DNA of 64,000 nucleotides from Hyaloscypha bicolor E (GCF_002865645.1 NW_020194555.1:2444288-2508287); one strand, 5' to 3'. Counted from the first letter of the stretch, positions 31,740 through 44,748 are shown. The notes: a model not told the origin generated them from the letters alone. Program-made: numbers and translations.

Positions 31740-32712
31740 GTACAGCAATTCAGACTTGATAGCTACAGCCCTTGGTCTGCAATGGAAGACATTCCCCATT
31801 GAGGCTCTCTTCTTATGCTTTCACCAGAATTTTTTATTTAACTGCTCGAGCGATTGAGCTGAGTAGTGCGGGCCATTGCCAAGAAGTGGTCGATTGTCCA
31901 CCACGCTTGTGAATTCCGTTTGAATCCATGAATGCGGCTCTTCTCAATCTGACCTCAGGGTTTGCTCAGTAGAGTCGATTTCCTGCCAAGTCTGATAATT
32001 GTAATCAGCTGTATCGATGCAACTTAATTGTAAGCGCAAGGCTCGGAAAGTCTTCATGTGTTGAGGCTCCTCAAAGTTCCCGGAATGTTCGTAAAGTGTC
32101 CAGTACAATGGAAGTGCATTTGCAGACAAGTTGTGTTAAATTATATTTCTTCTCTCAGACACAAATAATTGGGAGCGGGTCAGGAAATGCGGTTCCCCTG
32201 GGATACTTCGACCCAGCTACACGGCAGAGGGTGCAATCGAGGATCAAGATCCGTCAGAAGTCCTGTTTTGACGTGACGCCAACAAAGCCTCCCATCTGCA
32301 TCAATAAATCTAAACCAACCTCTAGAGGATGTTGTCGTGGTTGAAGATCTGAGTGCCACGGTCTTTTCCGTGGTCTCTCAAAGGCGCTGATAGGTTGAAA
32401 ATGTTCAAACTCTTGGTAATTCTCACAGTTCTGGTGAAAATCACCTTCTTATAGTTGCCAAATTCAAGTTGTTTGACTAGTCTAGTGTCACGATAAGATG
32501 TTTGCTCAGCTGCAAGAGCGTCGTATGGCGTTATTCCAATATTTGCTCATAGCTCAGAGTCCTTTTTGAATGGCAAGTTTGGACGTGGCCCAACGTCGAT
32601 CTCAAATTTGACAATCATTTCCCTCATCCTCACTTGGATCTACAATGTCAGACAAACCAGGCATTCAGGAGACTCAGAGTTTCAGATTCTTCAATTACGT
32701 GACAACTGTGCT
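31740..32712. other. Intergenic region
   Basis: No coding frame, repeat or RNA gene can be supported here. Confidence 0.45.
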
Positions 32713-33105
32713 TTACACATTGAGATGAGCCACATGTGGAGATTCCACCTGGATGTCCCTCAACATTCCCACCATTGCAAGCATCCTCACTTCCCATCCT
32801 CGCAAAGGTTCCTCCCCAGCTCTATCTTGATGATATTTTCTCGCATCGTCGAAAACACCAACATTCTCCTCTCTCAAATACTTCAGACGATCAACACATC
32901 GAGTCAAATATTCCACAGTCCTCTCTATCTCCTGAAAGTAGTGGTCGAGTGCGCTCGACTGGCGTTCCAAACGGGGCCGTAAGGTACCTGGTGCAGCTCG
33001 ACAAGCTATGCATGAGTCAAAAGGAGGTCCTTCGTGGCCGTGAAACTCGCTTTCAATATCCTGAACGGTCTCGCTTTTGTTGTTGTTGATACTATCTTGC
33101 GCCAT
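32713..33105 (-). CDS. Small hypothetical protein (130 aa)
   Basis: This is an uninterrupted frame from ATG 33105 in a fair context (AACTATGGC). The predicted protein is hydrophilic. It has one CxxC (SCIACRAAPG, about residues 31-40) followed by a helical, probably coiled stretch (ALDHYFQEIERTVEYLTRCV). No signal peptide or membrane segment is seen. The start is about 1.1 kb from the MYND gene's stop. It is not recognised and could be a lineage-specific gene. Confidence 0.4.
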   Translation of the reverse strand: MAQDSINNNKSETVQDIESEFHGHEGPPFDSCIACRAAPGTLRPRLERQSSALDHYFQEIERTVEYLTRCVDRLKYLREENVGVFDDARKYHQDRAGEEPLRGWEVRMLAMVGMLRDIQVESPHVAHLNV

Positions 33106-34211
33106 AGTTGCAGATCATGAGTTCGAAATTTGTTGAGATGTATGATGGAAACAAAGAAAAGTTCACAGATCGGAGAATTTATAAGATGTACAATTCTGAC
33201 TGTTTCCATTGCGTCTTCTTGAGCAACAAGTCCTTGCAATATTTCACTGCGTGAGCCGAGAGATTCACATGGAAATTTGCTTTGCCTTCGCGAAATTTCG
33301 ACCTGGGTGATTCTTGGAGTTTTACGAAGGACATTGAATCAGTCGGAATTGGGTGACTCGATTAGACTTGTCGGATGAAGCAGATCCATGCCATTGAGTT
33401 GGACGACTTGTTTGAAAGGTCTTTGTAGAAGGAGCTAGAACGTCTGAGATGTATTCTTTCTGGTTTAGGCTTGACCTGGCTGTTCACAGGAGAGGCCTCC
33501 CTAATTTATCTTCCTCTGCAGCTAGATTGGTTCCCATGAATCCACTCCAGCTTTCTGGATGAGTTGTTATGTAGATATGACCAACATTCTTACGGACTAG
33601 TCACGACGAGTTCGTCTGACACGTGGGTCATCCTCATCAAGGTAGACGTGGACGTCCCTTCTTGATGACGCGCGATGTTTCGGCATGTCAGAAGGGAAGA
33701 GACGAACAGTGAGGCGACTCGGAAGGGAATGTGGATGATATGACAAGATAGAGATACAGTTCGGAAGGGCTTAACGAGTCGCGAACAATAGAAAATGGCT
33801 CGCTCGAGGCAATCTTACAGGATTTCCAACTTACTCGTTGAGAACATATCTTAATCAGTCGAAATTAATACTGACTGTCGGCTATGATATACTTCATCAT
33901 TTTTCAGGACGAAAACAGATGACATTTGCCGCTACCAGATTCATTTTGGGCTTCTTGTATTGCAGCAACGCTAGTAACTCCTCATTTCGGGACTCAAGTT
34001 TGCGCCTCATCACGGGCTGTGAAGCACTTGGATCTTTCTAGACGTACCCCCCAAGCAAATGACATCCACGCCACCACGAGGCAACTCCCAGCAGAATACA
34101 GAGACGCAACCCAAACTCAGCCAGCCCCAACTATCTCGGACTTTAAAATTTCCGCAAGACAAGGAGCGCAAGGCTCAATCCCACCTGAAGCCCAGGCCGA
34201 ACGAAAGAGTA
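33106..34211. other. Intergenic region
   Basis: Nothing with coding character is seen. A 106-codon frame at 33926-34246 overlaps the 3' end of the MYND gene on the opposite strand and is not called. Confidence 0.45.
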
Positions 34212-35747
34212 TCAGTTGCCAGTATGTTTCTTGGATAGCTCCTTGATCATATCGATAGCTCCAGGGGTCTCGACCCATGATGCATAAGAGTACTGAAGGA
34301 CCAGTTGCATGTGTTCGACTGTCCCTTTGCTGTACATCTGGGGTCGCGCGTTGAGGTTGGAGCCCTAGAAAACCGGGCAGTTAGCACTCATTCAATCAGG
34401 GGTGCTTCGGGAGAAGACATCCTCTCAAGAGGATTTCATGACGCAGTTTTAAATAGGAAAAGCGTTACTTCCAAACACTTACAGGTCGAAGCAAAGCGGG
34501 CCAGAAATACTTGTTCGAAGTATTGACAGCTTTGAAAAGCTCTTCCACCTGAGACTCCAACTTCTTGATGAGGACTGTCTGGTCCTGATTCTGCATGATA
34601 TCCTTGTTTCCGGCAACAATGGAACTGACAAGTTGACCACGAATACTGTCTAGAAGTTCTTGGGGGACTTTCTCACCGAGAACTGTTGAGTTCTGTAGAG
34701 CTTTGATATCCAACAAGAGCCGGAACTTGATTAGAGCGACGGCCACGACGAAGCTAATGTCGGCATACGTGCCAGTGTAAAGCTCGACCGACTCAAAGGA
34801 ATCGGCATCCTTGACATCAAGAAATGGTAGGTCCGTGTCACCCCAATCGTAGTGAGGATCTTGGCCAGTTGTAAAATACCACTGTTTTCGGAGTTAGCAT
34901 TGCCTATTGAGGGAATAATTTCGAGAGCCAGAGCGGCTTTTGAACGCTGACGGCGGACAGAAAAGGCGGCATTGAATCCTCAATGTCTCAAGTCAACTTG
35001 GGGTATTCCAAGAAAACTTCCTACGAATGTTCCCTCGACTTATTGTAGAATCAAAGCCTCCCTCCTCGGCTATCTCGGAAATCAACAGGGGTACTATATA
35101 TTCGTGCCTCTCTATGCCCAGCCAAATGTACGCTTCTGACTTGGGATATTGACAATCGGTGCCGCTTTTTTTGTCCGCCGCGAGGAGGGGTTGTTGGTTT
35201 TGGAAACATGTCTGAAGAAGTGAAAAGCGACTCTCGACACGTACGGAAAAGAAAGTTGCGCTCAGAGAATATCACCCACTTTGATAAAATCATAGCATGC
35301 TTGGTCCTTGCCCAACCTCAAAAACATTGCGGGAATACAGTCCCGAACTCCAATATTGTCACCACGACAAAGACGAAGCATGTCCAAGGCATGATTGAGA
35401 GCCGACTGTACAGCCTGGGATGTCTGGATCTTCAAGAGACTCTCAATCAGTGCGTACCGAGCTCTCATGTAAGGACGTGTTTCGTGGATACCCCAAAAGT
35501 GACCCACTCCCTCTTCAAAGAGGTTCGGAGGAGTCATGAAGTCTCCTGGGTGAGCACGTAGTTTTTGCTCCTCGATATCGAGCGTGTGCTGAGCCTTCTT
35601 GACACTATTACACGCTTTCTTGTGGGCATCTCTGTCCGAGACCTGGTGTTCACGACCACAGTAAGCCTGGACCTTACAGCCTTGACACCGAAGAAGATGT
35701 TCCGTGCTGCTGCAGACTGGGCAGCGCGAGGTGAGGGAGAGGCGCAT
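34212..35747 (-). CDS. MYND-type zinc-finger protein
   Basis: Three exons are predicted: 35747-35280, 34881-34483 and 34364-34212 (468, 399 and 153 nt, all phase 0), giving 339 aa. The MYND finger is at the N-terminus, with Cys/His ligands in CPVCSSTEHLLRCQGCKVQA and YCGREHQVSDRDAHKKAC. A helical region follows (YALIESLLKIQTSQAVQSAL). The second exon opens WYFTTGQDPHYDWGDTDLPF and joins smoothly to ...QACYDFIK, a layout I associate with a fungal MYND family of unknown function. MYND fingers usually bind proline-rich partners. Intron 1 (34882-35279) is 398 nt, far above the rest of this window, with a weak donor GTGGGT but a good GCTAAC...ACAG end. Intron 2 is 118 nt (GTAAGT...TTTCTAG). Confidence 0.78.
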
Positions 35748-36003
35748 TGTGTGAAGGCGTTTCGATAAATCAACGTTCTAAGGGGGGTACCACAGAGTAA
35801 GTGGGGCTCGAAATGTGAACACTTACTTGCCGTACAGCAAATATCTCAAGTAATCGAAGAAGGGATGAGCTCCAAAACGCAAGAAGTTTTGGCGGTGAAC
35901 GGCGTTTGATGCTGGCGGGGTACTTGCAGGCTAACCCTTTTCAGCTCTCCAATTCAGGGGCAGCCAAGCCTCAGGCGAGCCGCGCTAAGTCGATTTTGGG
36001 CTC

Positions 36004-36246
36004 AGAAGGGTTCACCAGCCAAACGCCCAAACCACTCAACCGCCTACTTATACTCCTGTCAGAACACCAAAAGTTTATGGATTTTTCAAAGTGCTTAGAA
36101 AATTCTCAAAACTTCTCAGAACATGGAAAATAAAATGCCCCAAAAAGTCCGATTCCAATGTTAGTTTTTCAAAATTATAGTACTGTCGTGGCCAAATTCA
36201 GGTTTAAGCGGTTGAGTGGGTGAGTGTTTGGCTGGTGAACCCTTCT
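36004..36246. repeat. Inverted-repeat element, 243 bp
   Basis: The left end AGAAGGGTTCACCAGCCAAA (36004 onward) is matched exactly in inverse orientation at the right end, finishing at 36246. The arms continue with diverged pairing (CCACTCAACCGC / GCGGTTGAGTGG) to about 42 bp each. The central ~150 bp is AT-rich. I see no flanking target-site duplication, so it could be a MITE with eroded ends or a fold-back element. It sits 260 bp upstream of the MYND gene. Confidence 0.65.
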
Positions 36247-36586
36247 AGTCCACCCTCGGCTGTCAGCCGTGTCAAATCCAGGTGGTTGGAAGCCTTGATT
36301 CTCTGATTATCGAAGGCTGGGAAGCCCCTTAATACAGCATATTTTGGGCGGTGAGGTGAGCAGCCACGAGCCAGTGAAATGGCATGTGATTCGGTGTGAC
36401 TTGCTGCCAAACGCTCATCGTCAACATTCCTAATCTCCCCAGCATTTCTGGCGACAACTAGAATCGCTTCCTGTTGTCCCCACACTCTGGCAATCGCGCC
36501 TCCAACTGCAGTTATTCGAACAATTATTCGAATAATAGTCTTTATAATTGGTGATAACACCATATTCTGCTTGTTCAAGCTCTAGT
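36247..36586. other. Sequence between inverted repeat and LTR remnant
   Basis: A 124-codon minus-strand frame (36204-36578) overlaps the inverted repeat and has no recognisable domain. I do not call a gene. Confidence 0.4.
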
Positions 36587-37166
36587 TGTCACGGCCTGGA
36601 CAAGCTGTGGAAGTGGAATGTGTGTGTTTTGGTGTAAATATGTATGAATATGGTGCCCTAAGGGCGGTGAAGAAGCTATATATACGCCTGTGCGCAGCAC
36701 GTGACACTAGTGATGCGCCGTGCCCCTCCCCTTGGCAAATAGTGTCCGTAGCCGTATTGTCTGGCGTTCCGTTGCTATCTAGACAATGTGTGACGGCGGG
36801 ATCAATGTAATGGTCGGGGCTCAAAGTTCAGAGAATCTTATGTATTGAAAATACTAAGCTAGAGAGTAAAGGAGAAGGGAATGCCTCGACCTTTAGTAGT
36901 GTTTTATTAGTCTCTAGCTCACTTGCCCCGTTTTAGGCACATTTCCTCTAGTATAATATTCGTGGCAAATTATGCAATTATACTAGTCGTTATATTACTC
37001 CCCCCTAAAAGGAAATCTAAATACCCTTATTTAGGGGATTATTTAGCCTTAAAAAAAGAAAAAATCCATAATAAATAACTCCATTTTGCCTATTTAGCAA
37101 TTACTTATATTTCAAATATAGTTTTAACGTAGCTAAAATAATTTAGTTCTTAGTATAATCCGGCTA
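36587..37166 (-). mobile_element. LTR (about 408 bp) and truncated internal sequence of an LTR retrotransposon
   Basis: Plus-strand sequence from TGTCACGG (36587) to CGTTATA (36994) fits an LTR read on the minus strand: start TATAACG (original TGTAACG likely), a TATATATA box near 36,677 and the end CGTGACA. Immediately beyond its inner edge is a polypurine tract, on the minus strand TTTAGGGGGGAGTAA (37,000-37,015). Only about 170 bp of internal sequence remains before the DNA transposon begins. The partner LTR was not found. This is probably an old insertion later hit by the pogo-like element. Confidence 0.45.
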
Positions 37167-37262
37167 ATCGTGCGTCAAGACTTGCACTAAAGCCCCTGCG
37201 TCCCTGCGGGTTTAGTGTGTATCAGCGATACGGTCAAAAATCAGCGATACGGTAATTTTTTT
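37167..37262 (+). repeat. Left terminal inverted repeat (96 bp)
   Basis: It begins ATCGTGCGTCAAGACTTGCA and contains two direct copies of ATCAGCGATACGGT spaced 19 bp, probably transposase-binding sites. Unlike the element interior it keeps many CpA dinucleotides. Confidence 0.92.
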
Positions 37263-38269
37263 TACTATTATATCGATTTTAATTAATTAAATATCAATAC
37301 CATGGCCAAATTCGACCCAGAAGAAGAGAAAAGGATGGCCCAGGCCTCCGATTTCTATGCCAGGAACCCACATGTCAAAAAATCTGCGATTGCGCATTAA
37401 TTTAGGGTCCCATTACGCCTCTGGAAAGCGCGTCTCGCTGGCCGATTACCACAGAATACCAAGGGGGGCCTCAATAAAACACTTACTCCTGATCAGGAGA
37501 AGGGCCTGAAGTAGTTTATTAATTTCCTGGTCTATTTAGGCCATAGAGCTGATTTTAAGACGGTTCGGGCGGCGGCTAATATGATCCTTGGGGAGAGCGC
37601 ATCCACCTATTAAGTAAACCGCCTCTGGGTACAATAATGGTTTAAACGGAACAAATCATGGTTTAAAACCCTTCGTACAAAGATACTAGTACAAGAGCGA
37701 AAGGCGGTATATTGAAAGGAGGATCTGGAAGAGCATTTTCAGGAATATTATAGGGTATTAGAGAAGTATGGAATTTGCTTTAAAGATACATAGAATATGG
37801 ACGAAACTGGCTTTTGTATTAGCGTTTTAAACGGAAAATTTATTATTATATACCTTAATACGAAAGCTATCTATTTGGCAGATCCAGATAATCGAGAATT
37901 ACTTACTATAATTAAAACTATATCCGCTGGCGGCGAAGTAATTATATTATTCCTGATTTTAAAGAGGGAAATTCTATTAGAGAAATACTTTAATAATAAT
38001 CTTAATACCGAAATAGTATTTATTACGAGCTCGACTAGATATATAAATAATATTCTTAGCCTGAAATATATTAAGTATTTCTATAATCAGATATATAGAT
38101 ATATATAAGGCAAGTAGAGGATATTAATATTTAATAGTTATGGCTCCTATACTTTAAACGAGTTCCTATATTACTACTAGTCTTATAAAACCGTCTCTTT
38201 TTAACTATTACCATATAGTATATATTTTCTTTAATTACTTAATATTGGCCTCTTTTAATCTCTTAAGTA

Positions 38270-38564
38270 TATTATAGACCTATAAAGAGAGCCTATGGAT
38301 AAGGCACTTGTAGGAGAACTATTTATTGAGAAAACTAAGCTAAGGAGGAAAGGAAGTCTCGAGCTAAGGTCCCTTAAGTATTTATAGTTCTTCGCTTGTG
38401 GCTCGGCCTAATAGGGCTTAGTGTCCTAAATTTCCTAAAGTGCAGCTTTCCCTAGCTTCGTCACGTGTAACTATCATGTGACCCCAGATGCTAGATACTC
38501 AGATACCAAATGCCAGATGCCAAATGCCAGATGCCAGGCTCAGATAAAGCGTGAAATCATAACA
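38270..38564 (-). repeat. 3' LTR of the Gypsy element (295 bp)
   Basis: On the minus strand it runs TGTTATGATTTCACGC to GGTCTATAATA. It is 29 bp longer than its partner because of extra copies of an AGATGCCAAATGCC-like unit near 38,487-38,538. Confidence 0.9.
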
Positions 38565-38689
38565 TTATTTCCCCCTTGGAAAAAGCTTGTCCTCAAGCGG
38601 GTAGGCATTATAGAATCATTATCCAAATCATTATAGTTCTCCGTTCCGTTCTCCCAGGCTCGTATCCAGTCGACTAGCTTCTTTAGTAG

Positions 38690-41600
38690 GCCTGGCTATT
38701 ATTAATTAGCCAAGTAGTAGTCTCGTAGCTTATAGGGGGAGTATTTTAGATTAGAGGCCGGATACTAGTTAAGGTCTTTATTATATCTAACCTAACTGAC
38801 CCTATATAAGAGCTTTCCCCGCTCTATCTTTAATACCAGGATATCCTATACTTCGTACTCTCGGTCTATTATTACTTGAATTAGTAGAGGTAGTTTATTC
38901 TTCTAGCCAGGTAATAGATTATTAGTAGCCTTATATAAATAGTCTAGAGAGAATATATTATAATTTTTAATACTCTTGGGTAGTTTGATCTTATAGGAAT
39001 TACTAACTTAATATAGGATCGGGTAAGGCCTGGCTATTTAGTAATCTAGCTTATAGCTAGAATATTATATCTTTTACTTTTTATTAATATATATATTTAT
39101 TTCCTATTTTGAAATCTATAAAGTAATATTTAGTATTAGTATATTTCTCTATTCTTTTTTATATCTATTTTATATTTTCCTTATCTCTTTTTATAGTATC
39201 TTCTATTTATCTAGTAATCTATTAAGCCTTTATCTTACTTAGCTTATCTTAAGATATGGTTATTAGAATTAACTAGTTAAAAGAGGTTTATAGAAGCCTG
39301 CTATTAAGGAGTTTATATAGAGATATACTAATAGAGCTATATAAGAAAGTAAGTTAAATATAATTAATTATTAGTAAATACTTATTCTAGTTATCTTAAT
39401 AGTATATAATATATAAATATAATTATTAATTAATATATTAGTTTATAATTTCTGTCTATTTATTAATTTATAAGTAATATACTATTAATAGCTTTAACTT
39501 TATATCTAGAATTCTATTAAATTCCTTTTAGAATACTAATATAAATTACGAACTATAATTAGAAATAATAGAGGCTAGAGAGCTATAATAATAATAGATA
39601 GTTTAGAGATATATCTTTACTATATTCTTTACTATAGTTATCTTATAGTAAGATATAGAAATGGCTTATTTATTTAATTAGTTAATTATAATATATATAG
39701 TATTATAGCCGGATTTTAAGCCAGATATTAACTTGAAATCTATTATAATATATTACTATAAGTAGTTTAGAACTAGTAAAGAGTAAAGTAAACTAGGAGT
39801 CTTATTTCTTGAGATATTTACCTGTCTATATAATTAGTAATTATGGATATATTAAGTAATATTATATTATATATTCTTCTAGTAATACTATAGCTATAAT
39901 AGCTTATAGGTTTTATTTTTACCGGGATATATTATAGAAACTTAGTTATAAGCCTTATAAATTAAATCTATATATAATTATCTTTCTAGTACTATAAGTT
40001 ATCTATAATAAAATAATAATCTATTCTTTATAATAAAGTCGGTATTATCTCGTTTAGCCTATTTATAGAGAACTTATAAAAAGGGGGCTTTATAGTTATT
40101 TTATAAGATCTGTTTAATTAACTTATTTATTTTATTAAGGTTATTATTATTATTTTAGAGAATAAAAAGGAAATTAACTTTAATACTAAGGTCCTGAAAT
40201 ACTTTTAGGTTAACTTAGTCTTAAGAAAAAAAGGCCTTAGTATAATATTTCTCTTTTACTTTATTTTATTAAATAATCTTATTATCTTAGTATATTAGAA
40301 TATTAGTTTTTATATTTTATTTACTAGATCTATATTAGATAATAAAATAGTACTTGGCTAAGGCTTTAGCTTATCTAGCTTATTTATTTATAAGCTTCTT
40401 TATTATTATAAAGTATTCTAATAAGTAGTAATCTATATAGATCTGGATTTAATAAATAGTTTCTTAAAATTCCGGGTATTATTAATTTAAAGATTATATA
40501 ATAGCAAGTATCTCTTTATTATATATCTTATAATTATATTTTATAAGTATTATAGTTTTTAGGAAAAATATTATAGAGTATTACTTATTACTATATTATT
40601 AGGAAAAAATACTAGTAATAATATTATTTAAGATATTAGTTTCAATTATTAATTATTATTCTAGATTATAGTAATAAAATAGGGCTAATAATATAAGATA
40701 GGCTTTAAATTTCTTAAAAGTATTCTAATAAACCTTATTAAATAAAAAGAGAATATCTATATATATAAGATTTAATAGAGGCTTAGTAATCTTATTATAA
40801 TTACGAATAAATCTTTTATAGAAGTTATAGAATTTCAGGAAGGCTTATATTTCTCTTATAATATAAAAAGCTTTCTAATTTTTTATAATAATAACTTTCT
40901 TAGAATTAACTTTAATATTATTTATAGAAATAATAAAGCCAAGGTATTTTATATATATAATATAAAATTTGCATTTTTTAATATTTACTTATAAGTCTAT
41001 ATCCTAGAGCTACTAAAAGACCTTCTTTATATAAAGTTTATACTTTAACTTATTATTAGAATAAATAAGGATATTATTTAGATAAGCTATATAAAAGTTA
41101 TCTAGATAATTAAATAGAATATTATTTATATAGTACTAGTAAATAGCTAGTTTATTAGTTAATCCGAAAAGTAAAATCTTATATTTATATATCTTATAAT
41201 ATATATAAAATATTATTAATTTCTTTAATTCGAAATTTATATGAATTTAGTAAAAAGCCTAATAAATATTAAGCTTTATAAAGATTTTAGCTTTACTAAT
41301 TCTAGCCAAGATCTTATTAATAAGAAAGAAAGAATAATAGTTCTTATAAGTAATCTAGTTAAGCTTCTAGTAATTAATATAGAATTATAAGCTCTTATTA
41401 GACTTTCTTATAAAAAGAATAAGGGCTATAAATAGTAATTAACTAGAAGTAATAAAACTCTTATTAAGATTCTCTAAAAAGTATTTCTTAGTAGCTTCTA
41501 ATTTGGCTATTATTATCTTATATAAAGAATTATATTTCAGATATTTCTTTATTTCTTTTTCTAATTATATCTTATAATTATATAACTAATAAAGAGATAG

Positions 41601-44400
41601 AATATTAGAGGCTTTCTTAAAAAAGGCCCTATTAAACTTAATATATTATCCGGAAATAATAAGGTTTTTTATATTAGTTTCCGGAAGAAACTTTCTTTAT
41701 TATTTAAGGAAGCTATTAATCTTATAGAAGCTTATAGTAAAGGCTTTATTCTCGGATTATTAAAGGTTATAATATATATTTATAAAGCTAATACTAGTAA
41801 TCTTAATAATAGGAGCTTCTATTAGCTTTTTTTCTATATATAATCTCTTCTAATATAGGATATTTATAAGATAAATAATACTAGCTAGAGAGTTTTCTAT
41901 TTAGTAATAGCTATTTTAAATATTCTATTTATAGAAGTATTTAATTTTTGGCTTCTAAGAAATAGGAGTAACTAGTACTAGTTTAGGTTCTTTTTTTAGG
42001 TCTAATTCGGAATTAGTAAAATTATATTTAGAAGTAATATTATTAATAAAGCTAGTATATAAAAAGAAGTTAGTAATAGAGTTATTTTCTATATTATAGT
42101 TCTTAATAAAAGCTTATTTCCTAGTAGCTTATTATTAGTTCTTCTTATTAAAATATATAGTTTCTGGCTTTAATATTTATTTAATAATTAGAATAAGAAA
42201 TATGTTTTGGGGCAAGAAATAAAGCTTTTTGAGATATAGAAATCTCTTATATAACCGAGAGTAATAGAAAGAAGAGCTCGGGCTATATTAAATATTAGTT
42301 TTAAATATTAAGAAGTAATTTAAAGTATTCTAGTTACTTATAGCCGAGAATAAAATTATAAGATTCAAGCTTAAGAATTAATAAAGAAATATTATATTAT
42401 TATTTCTAGTTAATAATAAGATATATCCTTAAGAAATAAGTAATACGGATTCCTAGCTTGCTATTATATCTCTTAATATTAATAGTCTTAGGTAAATATT
42501 AGAACTTAAGGTTAAAAAAAATAGTAATATCTATAATAAAGAAAATATTAATAAATATAAAACTATTTATTCTAGAGTTAGTAAGAAAGGAAATATTAAT
42601 TAAATATTTATTATAAGATAAGTTATAGGATATAATTAAATATAGTTCTCTTATTAATTAGTCTAAGTTAATTTTTATAAAATTAATTCTAAATTTATCT
42701 AAGAAAAAGTCTTTTTCTAAATATTTTCGTTTCCTGGTATATTATTTATATTAGCCTTTATAAACTTATTATTTTTCTCTAGTTCCTTAATATTAGTAAT
42801 ATACTTTAGTACTAGATAGTTATAGGCTATATAACTAGTCTAAAAGTAATTAAAGCAAGTTAAGGTTAAAGCAGGAATACTTTTTCTCTTAATAGCTAGC
42901 TTATTAATAATTAGAAATATTTGGGTTAATATAAAAATATAAGAAGTTATTATATAAAGCTTGGGAATAGTAAATATAAAGATATTAGAAGTAATAAAGA
43001 TTAGAAAAATAGTAATAGCTCGAGCTTTAATATATTCTCTAAGGCTTTTATGGGTCTATAGTACTTTTATTTCGGAATTAACTAATAAGGCTATATAATA
43101 TAAGTTATAAAATATATAAATAAAGTAATACTAGCTTATGAGTTATTCTTAAAAAAGAAATATTAGCTTATTATATAGCTTATTAAAACGGTTCTATAAA
43201 TAGATCTGAGCTTTATTTACTAAATAAATAAACTTGATTTTAAACTTATAGAAAGTCTAAATCTTATTTATTTATAGCTTCTTATATTTATATCTAGCTT
43301 TATATATATAATAAGAATTAATAAAGTATTTATTAAGGTAATTAATTATCTTTATAACTATTTTAAAAGAATTAATAATATTAGGCTTATATTAAATATA
43401 TAAATAATATTAGATATTATTTTTTATATAATTAAAAATATAGTATATATAAGTATTCTTATTTATATAATAATCTATATTAACTTTGAATTTACTAATA
43501 ATCTATAATATATATAGAGTTATATATAACTTAAGGATATATAATAAACCTCGGATATTATAGGTATTAATTAGAGAAATTAGAAGCCCTTTAACTTTAT
43601 AACTAATTACTATTTATATTATAAGTATTAGGCTTATAAATTACTAATTATATATATATTATTAGGGCCTCCTATTTAGAGGGGGCTTCCCTGGACCTTA
43701 TAGGAGAAATAGAGATTAGTTCTATACTAAATTTAATACTATAGTTTTATAACTTACTAATTCATTTTATTATCTTATTACCTACTAGTAAATACCTTAT
43801 ATAATCTAGATTTACTAATAATTATAGGTTAGATTTTTACTATTACTAAGCTTTAAAGAATCCGGAACCTTTATAAAACAGAACTTACTATATTTAGGAA
43901 CTTCCCTAGCCGGATATATTTATTTAATAAAAGAAACTAGGGAATTAGGTATTATATTATAGTATTTAGATTAGAAGTAAATATTATTCGAAATATAATC
44001 TTTACTAATAAAACATTCTCGGGAAAGCTCCTCTATATTAAGCAAGTAAGCTAAACTAGTAGCTAAGCTATTTAGGGTTATATAATTAGTCTGGATATTT
44101 ATCTGGATCTTAACTTGGGCTTATTATAATATGAGTATATTAGAATAAATATTAGATAGAATAAATAATTCTCTCGGGGCAGAAAGTTCTATTTTAGAAG
44201 TATTCTTAGTACTAGATATAAGAGATAGGATTATAGGATATAAGTAAAGACCCTTAAAAAGGCTATTAGTATAAGAGGCTATATTAAAGATATTAGATAT
44301 ATATAATTTATATATAGGGAATTATTCTTTAGAAGTAAATAATTATCTTAGGAGAAATATTCTAGAGTCTTTCTAGGTAAAAAGAAAGAGCTTAGTTTAA
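38690..44400 (-). pseudogene. RIP-destroyed gag-pol of the Gypsy element
   Basis: Reading 5'-3' on the minus strand: a CCHC zinc-knuckle relic at about 42,865-42,808, where Cys codons have become Tyr (CFNY..TSYIAYNY for CxxCx4Hx4C). The RT catalytic block at about 41,100-41,055 reads IAYLNNILIYSNN, with both Asp of YLDD changed to Asn (GAT to AAT). A C-terminal chromodomain lies at about 38,870-38,705 (KIERGKLLYRVS-VRYNKDLN-YPASNLKYSP), where Trp codons are now TAG. All changes are G-to-A or C-to-T. The terminal chromodomain places it among chromoviruses. Confidence 0.85.
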
Positions 44401-44666
44401 TATTATAGACCTATAAAGGGAGCCTATAGATAAGGTATTTATAGGAGAACTATTTATTAAGAAAACTAAGCTAAGGAGGAAAGGAAGTCTCGAGCTAAGG
44501 TCCCTCAAGTATTTATAGTTCTTTGCTTGTGGCTCGGCCTAATGGGGCTTAGCATCCTAAATTTCCTGAAGTACAGCTTTCCCTAGCTTCGTCACGTGTA
44601 ACTGTCATGTGACCCCAGATGCCAAATGCCAGATGCCAGGCTCAGATAGAGCGTGGAATCGTGACA
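44401..44666 (-). repeat. 5' LTR of the Gypsy element (266 bp)
   Basis: On the minus strand it runs TGTCACGATTCCACGC to GGTCTATAATA. It is closely similar to 38270-38564 apart from the internal repeat-length difference and scattered transitions. Confidence 0.9.
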
Positions 44667-44748
44667 AAGTACTAGTATTAAATTAGTATTTATGATAAGA
44701 TCTAGTATAGTAATATCGTTTATACCAAGCTCGATTTTCTAGCAATAT

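Larger units (their letters stand above)
38270..44666 (-). mobile_element. Ty3/Gypsy chromovirus-type LTR retrotransposon, RIP-degraded
   Basis: Two LTRs (38270-38564 and 44401-44666) enclose 5.8 kb. The 5-bp duplication AAGTA flanks the element exactly (38265-38269 and 44667-44671). The element is in minus orientation, because the polypurine tract (minus strand CCAAGGGGGAAATAA, 38,565-38,580) directly precedes the left LTR. The interior is extremely AT-rich with countless stops, yet in-order domains remain: zinc knuckle (about 42,830), RT (about 41,080) and chromodomain (about 38,790). It is inserted in the pogo-like transposase gene. Confidence 0.92.

Noticed and set aside
1..36000. A biosynthetic gene cluster around the Zn2Cys6 factor
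   Set aside because: The neighbours are conserved housekeeping genes; no backbone synthase, oxidase set or transporter is present.
36204..36578. 124-codon minus-strand frame next to the LTR
   Set aside because: It overlaps the inverted-repeat element and lacks any recognisable domain.
36587..36994. Reading the LTR remnant as a solo LTR
   Set aside because: No matching 5-bp duplication follows its right end, and a polypurine tract directly adjoins it, so internal sequence is present.
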